DNA of 64,000 nt. Source: Bugulina stolonifera (lineage: Eukaryota; Bryozoa; Gymnolaemata; Cheilostomatida; Bugulidae). The notes below the pieces were generated by a model, which saw only the letters and a program-made list of their open reading frames with translations, did not search any database and was not told the origin of the DNA. This document shows positions 53,301 through 64,000 of the stretch, piece by piece. The stretch lies in assembly GCA_935421135.1 (NCBI GenBank), contig OW285187.1, forward strand, positions 6,882,001 through 6,946,000. Reading direction: 5' to 3'. Position numbers and translations under genes: made by a program. The stretch's first letter is position 1; each line of letters begins with the position of its first letter.

Positions 53301-55373
53301 ATATTAGTGTTGATGATCTAACATCATAGTTTTGCATCCTTACAGGCTTCATAACAGATAAATAACATAATTACTCCATGATTAATTAGAAATTAACACT
53401 TTATAGCCCGCTTTTTATATATATTCTACTAAAAAGATATTTAAATAGGATAACAATATATATAATAATATTATTATATAATTTTAGAGCAAAGAAAGAA
53501 TTCATATGTAAATACTGTCAAAGACACTTTACAAAATCCTACAACTTGCTAATCCATGAGCGGACTCATACGGATGAAAGGCCATATTCCTGTGATATTT
53601 GTGGAAAGGCGTTTAGAAGACAAGATCATCTTAGAGATCACAGGTATGCCCACGTGTATAACGGCACGTATTCCCTGTGCGTCACTCCAGTCAGAAAGTC
53701 TATAACATACGCAAAAATGTGTACCACTGAAGTACGTTGTTGATAGGTTCAAACTTGTTTATAAGATGCTCTGATGAGCTGAACCTTTGGCACCATGCCA
53801 ATTGGTGTGTCACTCACCACATCACAACATTACGTACTACGCAACAGATTTGATGCCAGTTGATGGTGCTGACACTAAAGACAAAGATTCACATTTTGTA
53901 ATCAGGTTCCCAGTTTAGCGAAACCAAATTTGACAAGGTTTTGACATGAGCCCAAAATATTGATATTTATACAAATTGGGCCTGCTAACCAAAGAATTCC
54001 TACCTTATCTTATAACAACTGTACTGTAGAAGCTGTTTTGACATATCATCTTGAGAAACTAAGTAATAACAAATGTACATCACCAGCTAACCTTATTTAT
54101 AAAAATACTTGTAGATACATTCATAGCAAAGAGAAACCGTTTAAATGTGAGGAGTGTGGTAAAGGATTCTGTCAATCTCGAACCCTGGCCGTCCATAGAA
54201 CACTTCACATGGAAGTAAGTTTGTATATAAAATCTGAAATCTACAGATTCCAAACATACTGCAAAACGCTGTTATTATCTACATGGTATTCATAGCATAA
54301 ATAATATAAGCTGTAGTACATAAACTAATCCTTTTTACTCCTACTGCCAGGGACCACTGACAACTGATCATAGTTCCTTCAGCTACTTTAATTCTGTTAT
54401 TCCTGCTTTGAAAAGCTGAACTCCATCAACTAGTGTGATGTGCTATCTGAATTACCCAGAGTGGATCATTATAGTATGTAGCGGTAGTTCCAACAAATAA
54501 TTTCAGAAGTTGATAAATATTGGTTAGTTCAAGACAATGTGGACAACTTAGCAGTTTATTTACCTTCGATTTTATGTGTGTAGAGAATTGTCTCCGCTTC
54601 TCTCAATCAATTTTGAAATACGTTAATTACTCCCTTATCTTGAAACCTTTCACCACAGCTTATCTCTTTAGAACAGACAAATAATAGAGAATTTATTTGT
54701 CAATAAAAGCGCAAAATATAGAAAATGAAAAGAGCTTCCAACTGTTACTGCCTTTCTTGCAAAAACTCCCATCACTAGTTTGCTTTTCGTCATAATTTAA
54801 CGATTTTATTATGCCGTGATTTGACAGACATGTTGTCTAGTTTCATACTGTATTATATTATTTATTTGTTTCTCTATTATTTAGGACTCTCCTCACAAAT
54901 GCCCAACCTGTGGGAAGTCATTTAATCAGAGAAGTAACTTAAAGACTCATCTGCTGACCCATACAGATATAAAACCCTACAACTGTGGCAGCTGTACTAA
55001 GGTAAGACTACAATAACATATCGGATACTTTCTTATTGTGTAAAACAGTTGTAGATGGAGAATTTAGCTTTAGAAAAGAAAAGCGTTTCCGGTTCATTGT
55101 GCTTCAGAAATTCAATTGACGCATGTACGTAATTTGTGCTCAAAAACTGTCAAAAAGAGTTTCAAATCTGAGCAGATATCTAGGTCTTTATTTTACTTAA
55201 TTACACTCTTTTAGGTTTTTAGACGAAACTGTGACCTTAGACGCCATTCGCTAACGCACATGCCTGGGATGGCTGGTTATATCAATGATTTACCACCTTG
55301 CACCAGCCCCAGCCATGTACATACAGGTCATACTGATAACGAAGAGGAAGAAGAGCTAGTTGTTGATAAGTAA
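47346..55373 (+). CDS. OSR: Odd-skipped-related zinc finger transcription factor
   Basis: Exons 47346-47400 (tentative), 50733-50996, 52324-52438, 52624-52689, 53488-53643, 54115-54214, 54885-55001 and 55215-55373; phases close, about 343 residues. Five C2H2 fingers (about 172-310) match the odd-skipped/Bowl/OSR type nearly word for word: [96 protein letters not shown]. Upstream is the family's KFDFSRLA motif, and a Gln-rich run lies at about 71-86 (CAG/CAA repeat, 50888-50933). The acidic C-terminus ends [10 protein letters not shown]. Members are sequence-specific DNA-binding regulators of gut, limb-segment and kidney development in bilaterians. Exon 1 is joined by phase and needs a GC donor (TTAG|GCAAGT); the true start may differ. 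A poly(A) signal AATAAA lies at 56305-56310. Confidence 0.95.
47538..47879 (-). CDS. Unrecognised open frame of 113 codons
   Basis: A single uninterrupted frame opening [20 protein letters not shown], with mixed composition more protein-like than most chance frames here (for example [15 protein letters not shown] and [20 protein letters not shown]). It is antisense inside the first intron of the odd-skipped-related gene. An in-frame TAA lies upstream of the ATG. I recognise no domain. It may be a single-exon gene, a relic of a transposable element, or chance. Confidence 0.25.
   Translation of the reverse strand: MLTYWPLHDLNGDDILKKLLIQASKNIPLHMIMMITCRSTCLRGEVLGTVSFGQEIFDPPRMHILPAHLLKSYRKMNKLEVACFSRVKDHTASFFGLSPTASLTTYTYTVSVT
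47880..50732. other. Long first intron of the odd-skipped-related gene
   Basis: If the tentative exon 1 is right, this is intronic. AT-rich, with no exon or repeat array that I can support. Long 5' introns of developmental regulators often contain enhancers, but nothing here shows it. Confidence 0.3.
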
Positions 55374-58300
55374 GCGTAGTTGATAACTAATCTTCCTGAT
55401 GGAAATATAAGTGTTTAATCTCATCAGACAACTCTAGTCCCGCCTGCAGCTAATCCAACCACTACAGAATGCCAATCTTCTCTCAATATAATAATGTCAG
55501 AAGCTGATAAAACAATACAGTATAGTATGTATTTCAAAACATCATTGTGAACAATCATCAGCAGATGAACTCAAACTTAGTGTGAAAGATCAACGTGGAT
55601 CATTGTGGATTTGCAGATTATTGAGGATGTAAATATGAACTAATAACATAAACCTATATTATTGTAATAATCACATATTTTACTGCCTTAATCTTACGCA
55701 GAGATTATCTGATACATAAGACAATACTGTGTTACAGAACAAACATGTCGCTACTGTGTATAGCACAGGCAAGTAGGGAGTCCCATCAACTGTTAGCCTT
55801 CAAACATTTCCAGCATTTTGTTTTAAATTCTATAATTATATTTCATTAGCTTCAAATATTATTCTTTCTCTGTGACAATCTTATATCAAAAGTAGATGCC
55901 ATTGTACTACACTATGGTACTCACATTGTAGAGGTGCTATATTTTATATATAATATTTATAATTCACTTGTAGATTATCCAAATGTTTTTCTTTTATCTC
56001 TCTTCTTTTGTTTCTAATTATAGGCATATCTTAGATATGATATCAATATACCAGTTCATAGTTATCATTTCTGCATGTGACTGTTGTACATGTGACAATA
56101 TTACAGTAAATTTTCTTGCCAGTTTGGGCACAATTCAATAATTGTATATTTTGATATCATTTAGAATCTCAAAGTCAGAGATTTTGTTTGTGGCTATTAG
56201 CAGTTTAAACTTTTTTTTTATTTATTTTGCACTTCAAGCATTTTCCTTCATATTATAACATATTATGTTAATGTACTGTTTATAATACCAATACTTTAAT
56301 CAAAAATAAAGTGTCTATTTTCATACTAGTATGATTTATACTGTTTCCTGTTTCAACCAATGGTAATGAAACATATTGAATGACCAGTTTGTCTGCTACA
56401 ACAATTCGAGGTCAATACATCTCCATAAAATTTACATAGCTAGGATTCTTCAGATGGAGAAGTTGCCTTCACCATTACACATTACGCCACTTCAACTATA
56501 CACAAAGTTCTAAGGCTACATTAAATTAAGAAACTGCATGCTTTATAAGGAAAACAAAATTTACACTATATGATATTTTCTTTGCATGACAACTTTCATA
56601 TGCCTGTATTATTATGAGCTAGCGAGGACTTTTGTTCAACAATATTGCAGAAACTTGTACATACACGTACCTGTACACTTGTATAAGTTAAGACTTTAAT
56701 ATGTTCAACTAAGCATGTATAATACTCATAACAGTTTTATCTAAATGGTTTACAGCTGTGTTTCATTCATTCCCCAATGTTTTCTCAGATCCTGGTATAT
56801 TCTCTTAGTGACAAATACATATCTACAAGATTAAGTTACCATCAATGAATTAGATATTTGTATTTTTAATGGCTGGTGGTCCATTGACTGACTAATATGT
56901 GCTCAACGCTAGAAAATTGGAGTTGATGAATAATTGGTACAAATTAAAAGGAAGAGACACCAATTTTAGTCTTGAAGTAGCCATTTTGTCAGATTACCAA
57001 AATATAATGATATGGGTCAATTATTTTACAATGATCGAATAATAACAAACACCTCTCAAACTTTGTCACAGTTACTCTCTTTGTTACAAGTTTAAACGCC
57101 AAATAGAAGATTATTTTATTCAAGAAAGTCTCCTAGAGCTACGTTTTCAAAAAGAAGAAAGAGGAAAACATCAGAATGAGTCAAAATCATGCTGGATATT
57201 GGGCCAAACAATTTTGGGAAGTTTGATTTAGTTGTAGTTAAAATTTAGAAAGTTTGGAGTGGAGCCATTGTGTTTGTCTTGTCACATATGTTGGTCAATG
57301 GAGGTAAAATAATATGAGCTATAAATTCCCATGACAAAGTTAAAGTAACAAAGTTGTCCTCCCTCTTCTGATATCTTGGCAGATTTGTCTCCTTCTGCAC
57401 ATTATACGGTCACGAAGTTTTCATTAGTTTTTCTAATTTATAGACTTGGTGATACTGCGTTGATCTAACGGAGTCCATATATATCATTGTATATATAACC
57501 ACGAATTACAACATAGACACCAGTATCTTCAAACTCTTGCGTTGAAAGTAATAAACCGTTTATTTAGCGGTTAGCTGCTTTTGTTCAATAATTATATAAC
57601 ATAAAATAAAATATCAATGATTCAATGTACATAATTATTATATTCTTTTCGTTTATTATTTATTAAAATAGCGAAGTTGTGTAACTTAAAAATAGTATAG
57701 TTAAAATAGTAGAATATACCCTCAAACTGGCTTAAAGTTCAGTGAAAAAGGCCTACTCCATCGCATCGCTAAATGGTTATGGTATAAAAATTAAAATATT
57801 TATAGTAATAGTTGAGTTTGGTTTAGTATAGTTTAGTAGGTATAGAATAAATTAGAAGAATAGTTACTGTTAGTTAAAGTTCTGTTTTAAAATTGTTGTT
57901 TTGAACTACTTGAAGTTGATTCTACAGTTCAGCTACAGTAGCGTGTACTACATGATCGACATGTACTTCTAGTACTTCTACAATATGAATATGAATAGTA
58001 AGTAGTATAGTACTTCTTCAAGTGAAGTTTATAATCAATAATTTAGGCTGTGCCTACTTGTCTGGACTTACTTTCCCTGTATTGAAACGGATTTGGTTCA
58101 ACCTGGTTTTAAGGCTTCTGTGCATAGACATGATAAACGCCAGAATGAGAATGCGAAACTCTAGTTGCCCTCAATATGAATATCATCTAGGGTACATTTT
58201 CATTCATTTTATCCAAGAACTACTAGAACAAAGAGATGGATGTTAACTAGAGAACTAATTTTATTTTGTCTTCTATTAATGTGAGTTTCCACATGTTTGT

Positions 58301-59454
58301 TCCATATGCCTATGAGATTATTAGTGGGAAAATATCATAACTGAACTGTGCTAAGACTACGTATGTTTAATAAGTGCTCATTGCTATTATATTCATGTTG
58401 ACATTGACTGTATAAAATTAATAAATAAAATAAATAAATAGGTTTGAACATTAATTCAATGTAAGCATATTTATATTAACTTTGGTATTAGTATGAATAC
58501 TAATATAAATATAATTAAATAGAATCATAATATTTATTGAATCAATTTACCTATAATATCGTATTTCTTAATTTTGTGAGATAATCATAATTGTTCATAA
58601 TGTATTGAGTTATACATATATATTGATTTTCCACGTTATGTTATAGGAATATGATATTCCTATAATATAACGTGAAATATCAATATATAATTCAATATGT
58701 TATGAAAAACTATCATTATTAAATTATTAATTATAACTCTAGGTCAGATATTCAATATCTGACCAAGAGTTAGAATTAATAGTTTAATAATAATAATATA
58801 GGCCTAATTGCTTAATATAAATATGTTTATAAATTATAAACATAAAAAATATATTATTTTTAATTTTAATACGTTTGTGAATAATTCTTATTATTTATAT
58901 ATTAGCATATTTTTTCTTTGGTTAGTAAATATAAATGTAGCCTAGTATCTAATCAGTAAAAATTTTATTAAATGCGCTAATTGCTGGAGCTTGCTAAGTT
59001 TTTTTCTGATTAATGGTTTGGGTTTAGAGTTTGGCATGCATGTGTTATACTCAGTCAAGGTTGGCACTAGCATAGTATACCCGCTACTCACTGGTTTTCT
59101 GCCACTAAATAGGCTGGAAATGACAGTTTTATATTGTACAGTTGATTATGCTTATTCACTGGATTGTTCTGTTCAGAAATGTGAATTGTTTGTTTTATGC
59201 TATTTTAAAAACCTATTTACCATTTTTTCTAATGATAATTTATAATATACAATTCTGAACAATCATTGAATACCTTTTTTTTAATACATAATAGTATTTT
59301 CTTTGTCCACACATTATGCCTGTATCAATCCTGTACAATTACTTGTTCAGGAAGATGCGCATTCACCTCTGATCAATATTCCGTCTTCATTTCTGTGTAG
59401 GCTGAAATGTATAATAAAAGTTCAACTCTGTTGCTGACAATGGTGTAAAAATGA
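55374..59454. other. 3' UTR and intergenic region
   Basis: About 930 bp to the AATAAA at 56305-56310 probably forms the 3' UTR of the odd-skipped-related transcript. Beyond it I see no exon up to the DNA2 start; the stretch is very AT-rich and contains foldback repeats at 58596-58796. Confidence 0.45.
58596..58796. repeat. Two adjacent imperfect hairpins
   Basis: The first folds about 58596-58651 on 58653-58704, centred on GGAATATGATATTCC. The second folds about 58715-58754 on 58757-58796, centred on GGTCAGATATTCAATATCTGACC. Mismatches and 1-nt gaps are spread along both stems, so these are older than the perfect hairpins elsewhere in the window. Confidence 0.75.
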
Positions 59455-62400
59455 ATGATGTCTGCTGAAGTAGTCGTTATATCCGACTCTGATGGAGAGT
59501 CTAAAAGCCCACTTACCAGTGTAAAGGTGAGGTCTTCCATCCAACCCAACACAAGAAAACGACCAGTTAAACGACTGTCTGCAAAGCATACCAAAGGTCA
59601 AACTAGACTAGACAGTTTCTTCCATACACTAACAATAAAAAATAAAAAGTGTGAACAAGTAGAAGATGACTGTCCAGTGATCGACACTGATAATCCTGCA
59701 ATACACATGCCTTCTGCAAATAATGCAGGGTCTAAAAGAAATAGCAGTGTTCTTTCTCAATTTTCAGCAAGGAACAGTAGGTTCCCAGAAGTATATCCCG
59801 GCACTAAGCGACCGGCTAGCAAAGGTTCATCTCCCTCTTCTAAGATACACAAAACTGTCAAACCAAAGATATCCGAGTTGAAAGGTGAGGAGTCTAGGTA
59901 TGAGGAAATGTATTTTAAGAAATGCACCCAATTTTTTATGTTCCATTTTCTCAAGCATTGTTTGATCATACGTAAAGATTAATGAAATTTTTCCGAAATA
60001 ATTTTTACATTGCCATTTCAAGACCATATCCTTTACTCATGTTTAACTTGGTCTTCCAGGGGATGAACTGTGGAAAGCTGTGGTTGCTCAAAGGAAGAAA
60101 CCAAAATCATTGACCAATGAACTTGCCAATATCGATAATAAAGATGGAAGGTCTTTTTCATCATCATTTGATGATTTTGAGAATTTATTGATTACTAAAC
60201 AAGTAGTACACAGCTTTCCTGATGATAAGCTGACTAAAAAGCCACCACAGGAAATAGCTGTTGAAGAGTGCATTACCGAATTCAAGAAGAAGATTCCAGA
60301 AGTTGTTCCTGATGAACCCGTGGAAGATACGAACCCTATTTTTCGACCACGGGATAGAATTATGATAAAAAAGAAGAAAAAAGACTGTGATCCTAATGAA
60401 GAGGTCACCAATGCAGGAGTGTTAACGTCCACCCCAACTAAATCAGCCAACCGCACGGTGGACTGTAGTCTAGATCTGTTCTCTGATAATAGTTTATTAT
60501 TGGAGGAGCCGTCAAGTCTGCCATCTGATATTGCACTGTGCCGAGATTACAACAGACACGTAGTTGTCGACTGCAGTGTAGGGTGAGAGCATATAACTCG
60601 TGCAATCAATGATTGCCTTATGTAGACTAACTTTATAGTTTCACTTGAACATTTGGCTGTACATGTATGCACCAATTATCAAGTTATTAATGACATTAAT
60701 ATCGTCTGATGCAAGGGCTTATCGTATAATACCTGTATATTTTTTGTTCAATCTCCACTAGATTATCCAGTTTTAGATAGGTATTCAGCTACATTATACA
60801 TTGTATACAGAGTGTAGTGTAGTCCATATGTGATCTATTATAGGGATATAAACACTGTGATGATGTTGAAAGACATGAATGGAAGAACAAAAACATGTGA
60901 ACTCCAAGGATTCTGGTCAGTAGTTTAGACATAAACTCCAACTTATAGAATTGAAAGTGATGATTTATCCTAATAGCAACAGCTGTCGAAATATTAGAAT
61001 AATAAGTATCATCACTTCAAATCGAAATCATGCTTCTATTAGTCCTACATGTATATCATTAAAACATTAGCCCACACTAACTTTTTAAAACTTTTAACGT
61101 ATAGCGATGATGGTTTTAGTGTAACTTCTAGCAGACTAATTTGATTGGATGTTTATTTTCTTAGTACTACATGTTAGGAAATGGAGAGAAGTTATCATAT
61201 ACAAAGTAGAATATGGCTGCATATCATAATTTGCTCCTCTATGTACAGGGCAGACGCACCTATAAAGACAGGAGACATTGTGAACATATTCGGAGAGTTT
61301 GATTCTAATGGCTACATCTGTGTAGATATGAAGCAAGATAACTTAATCGTTGTACATCCAGACTTCTTAGTATCCGGTTCAGTTATAGCATCGGCCACAA
61401 CATGTGTTAGAAGGTGAGTTGTCAGCCCATGACAGTTGTATCCACTACATGCATTAGAAGGTGAGTTGTCAGCCCATGACAGTTGTATTCACTACATGCA
61501 TTAGAAGGTTAGTTGTCAGCTCATGACAGTTGTATTCACTACATGCATTAGAAGATGAGTTGTCAGCCCATGACAGTTGTCTAGTAGCATCACTAGAATT
61601 TGTTAGGAATTTGTATTGAAATGATTGAATTAACACAGTTTGAGAGAAGTTATTTCACAAGATCTCTGTAATTCAATAACATTTCATATAAAATTAAATT
61701 GTATAGAATTGTTTAAATTAGAATAACTGACAGTGTAGGGTGTTGTTCGATATTTGCTGTATGGTTCTGTTACTATGTTCAGGTCAGTACTGGGTAACAG
61801 GTACAAGGGATATGATGCTGGTAACAAATATATGCTCTTTGGTAGCATTCTACACGAAGTATTTCAGAAGGTAACTCTATTTGTATGCTCTTTGGTCTCA
61901 CATCACTCTATATATTAATTTAGAGTATATAATATATTAGATGCTACTGGCAGTGATTGGATCGCATTGCAGAGCGTGCACTGTAGACATTGCATGGGTA
62001 TACCATATTGTAAACCACCTCATAGTGGTCTACTGTTCTGTTATAATCAATACTCAATCCCTGAATACATAACATAGTGGAATGAGATGGTGCTATCAAG
62101 TTATAACAGTGTAAGACAGTAGTGCTAAATTTAGTCCAACCTTTTTCTTACTGACTAGGTTATATGTACATAGCCACATTATGGGGATATCAATGACATT
62201 ACTATTTGCTTAGACAGAATATAGACATGATGTCTAGAGATGTTATTATTGTGTCTGTTATATTTAGGTGTTAGTTTCGGAGATCAGAGATGAGGCAGAG
62301 ATGAGGAAACTAGCTGAGAGTATTGCTCACACTTCAGCCTATGCTCATGATATGTGAGTTATAATTACTATTACTATTGAACACTTCTCCAATTCCTATC

Positions 62401-62846
62401 TTGTGATCTTCTATCATTATTTGTCGAAAACCGTGGTGTACAGCCTGTACCTTTGAGCACTATAATAGTTATTGCTAAAACAAGTTTTATATAAAACAGC
62501 TTGACCTTTGAAGCTCTAAAAGATTAAAGGTTGTTAAGAAAGTTTGGTGGAGCTCAGTATATAACTGGAAAATGGCATCGGCATTAACTGCACAACATAC
62601 TGTATGTATTATGGAGTAGATTTTATGGTAAATTTATCTGCACTATGTTCACTGCTTGTATAGGAAGTTGTGTCATCTTTGGTTTAGGTATTCCATAGAC
62701 ATGGCAGAGAAATCGCTGATGGAAGGCATAGCTGAGTATATCCCTCCAATGTCAGCTTTTCTTAGTAAGCATGTGGGAACTCAGTCTAAGGATAAGATGA
62801 AGATCTCTTGTGTGAGAGATATAGAAGAGACCATCTGGTCACCAAG
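59455..62846 (+). CDS. DNA2: DNA2 nuclease/helicase, N-terminal part
   Basis: Exons 59455-59884, 60060-60582, 60844-60915, 61249-61413, 61783-61870, 62268-62353 and 62688-62846, phases closing, about 475 residues; the rest, including the helicase, lies beyond the window. DNA2 trims long Okazaki flaps and resects DNA ends in the nucleus. The nuclease domain start is clear: YPD-like VHPDFLVSG, the first Fe-S cysteine in TTCVRRSVLG (about residue 393), MLFGSILHEVFQK, and IEETIWSPR as in human DNA2. Residues 6-13 (VVVISDSD) look like a SUMO-interacting motif and 49-56 (QTRLDSFF) is a canonical PCNA-binding PIP box. The N-terminal extension is roughly 250 residues longer than in human DNA2 (first Fe-S Cys 136), recalling the long fungal tail. 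Two tandem arrays lie in its introns. Confidence 0.94.
61407..61580 (+). repeat. 47-bp tandem repeat of the DNA2 exon 4 splice donor
   Basis: About 3.7 copies of a 47-bp unit beginning TTAGAAGGTGAGTTGTCAGC. Copy 1 is the exon end (TTAGAAG, 61407-61413) plus its donor GTGAGT. Copy 2 keeps GTGAGT, copy 3 has GTTAGT and copy 4 has lost the GT (ATGAGT). In the exon frame the intron starts with TGA. Confidence 0.93.
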
Positions 62847-63117
62847 GTGAGTTCAAACTGATTACTTTGGTCAATGACTGTCCCTAAACCGTCTTAAATT
62901 TGATCTTCTTGGGTGTAAGCATACTTTGATTTAGATAGTATAGTAGCCATGATATTCAATATGGTATCATGTGATTGGCGTCTTCATTAGATGCTGGAAT
63001 TTTACAATAAGATGAAGGTATGACAACTCTCAATAACATAGTTCTGGTGCTTTATTGCCGTCATCAAATGGATAGCATATTATTTGCTGTGCATTTTGAG
63101 TTCTGTAACACAAGGCC

Positions 63118-64000
63118 CTTCACATGTACCAGTACAGCAACTAGGGTTGTCTCTACCTGCATGTACCAGTACAGCAACTAGGGTTGTCTCTACCTGCATG
63201 TACCAGTACAGCAACTAGGGTTGTCTCTACCTGCATGTACCGGTACAGCAACTAGGGTTGTCTTTACCTGCATATACCAGTACAGCAACTAGGGTTGTCT
63301 CTACCTGCATGTACCGGTACAGCAACTAGGGTTGTCTCTACCTGCATGTACCAGTACAGCAACTAGGGTTGTCTCTACCTGCATGTACCAGTACAGCAAC
63401 TAGGGTTGTCTCTACCTGCATGTACCAGTACAGCAACTAGGGTTGTCTCTACCTGCATGTACCGGTATAACAACTAGGGTTGTCTCTACCTGCATGTACC
63501 GGTACAGCAACTAGGGTTGTCTCTACCTGCATGTACCGGTACAGCAACTAGGGTTGTCTCTACCTGCATGTACCGGTACAGCAACTAGGGTTGTCTCTAC
63601 CTGCATGTACCAGTACAGCAACTAGGGTTGTCTCTACCTGCATGTACCAGTACAGCAACTAGGGTTGTCTCTACCTGCATGTACCAGTACAGCAACTAGG
63701 GTTGTCTCTACCTGCATGTACCGGTACAGCAACTAGGGTTGTCTCTACCTGCATGTACCGGTATAACAACTAGGGTTGTCTCTACCTGCATGTACCGGTA
63801 TAACAACTAGGGTTGTCTCTACCTGCATGTACCGGTATAACAACTAGGGTTGTCTCTACCTGCATGTACCGGTACAGCAACTAGGGTTGTCTCTACCTGC
63901 ATGTACCGGTACAGCAACTAGGGTTGTCTCTACCTGCATGTACCGGTACAGCAACTAGGGTTGTCTCTACCTGCATGTACCAGTACAGCAACTAGGGTTG
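63118..64000 (+). repeat. 37-bp minisatellite in a DNA2 intron, running off the window
   Basis: About 24 near-identical copies of a 37-bp unit with core CAGCAACTAGGGTTGTCTCT. Variants at a few sites (ACCAGTACAGC, ACCGGTACAGC, ACCGGTATAAC) occur in blocks, which indicates recent multi-unit expansion. It starts about 270 bp after the exon 7 donor, so unlike the other arrays it does not begin at a 5' splice site. Each unit contains TCTCTACCTGCATGTACCAG, which resembles a 3' splice site. Its end is not in the window. Confidence 0.95.

Noticed and set aside
63118..64000. Telomere-like repeat (CTAGGGTTG)
   Set aside because: The GGGTT word occurs once per 37-bp unit within an intron; it is not a TTAGGG array.

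Overview
This window reads as nuclear DNA of an animal. It is AT-rich, its genes have many short exons with GT-AG introns, and it carries metazoan families: a dystrophin-family WW/EF-hand/ZZ protein, an odd-skipped-related zinc finger factor, calcyphosin-like EF-hand proteins, MTAP, N-acetylneuraminate lyase and the start of DNA2. Gene density, intron size and the many TACATGTA-type repeats suggest an early-branching animal such as a sponge, but that is a low-confidence guess. No operons, rRNA, intact tRNA or CRISPR array were seen.

Layout. 1-2830 is the decayed copy of a segmental duplication: two exons of a calcyphosin-like gene (-), a tRNA-derived SINE, and a broken fragment of the dystrophin-family gene. 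3499-8300 (+) is an unrecognised protein with two zinc fingers and a possible third; a probable solo LTR sits in one of its introns. 8385-11750 (-) is the complete calcyphosin-like paralogue, converging on the zinc finger gene with 84 bp between stop codons. 13646-16731 (+) is a full MTAP gene. 17141-30594 (-) is a complete short dystrophin-family gene, tail to tail with MTAP, with an hAT-type MITE in its first intron. 32235-39707 (-) is N-acetylneuraminate lyase. 39708-47345 is mostly gene-free, with foldback elements and one weak small-gene candidate. 47346-55373 (+) is an odd-skipped-related factor with five zinc fingers. 55374-59454 is gene-free. 59455-62846 (+) is the N-terminal part of DNA2, which continues beyond the window.

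I assembled gene models by hand: splice sites were chosen so that reading phases close across exons and the product matches the family. In total about 50 introns were placed.

The most unusual feature is a class of minisatellites at 5' splice sites. In four different genes (calcyphosin-like, MTAP, N-acetylneuraminate lyase, DNA2) a tandem array starts at, or within two bases of, an exon's donor site. In three of them the repeat unit itself contains the last exon bases plus a consensus donor (GTAAGT or GTGAGT), so the splice site has been amplified from about 4 to about 26 times. Four of the five minisatellites in the window sit this way. The genes otherwise look like unrelated housekeeping and developmental genes that happen to be neighbours.
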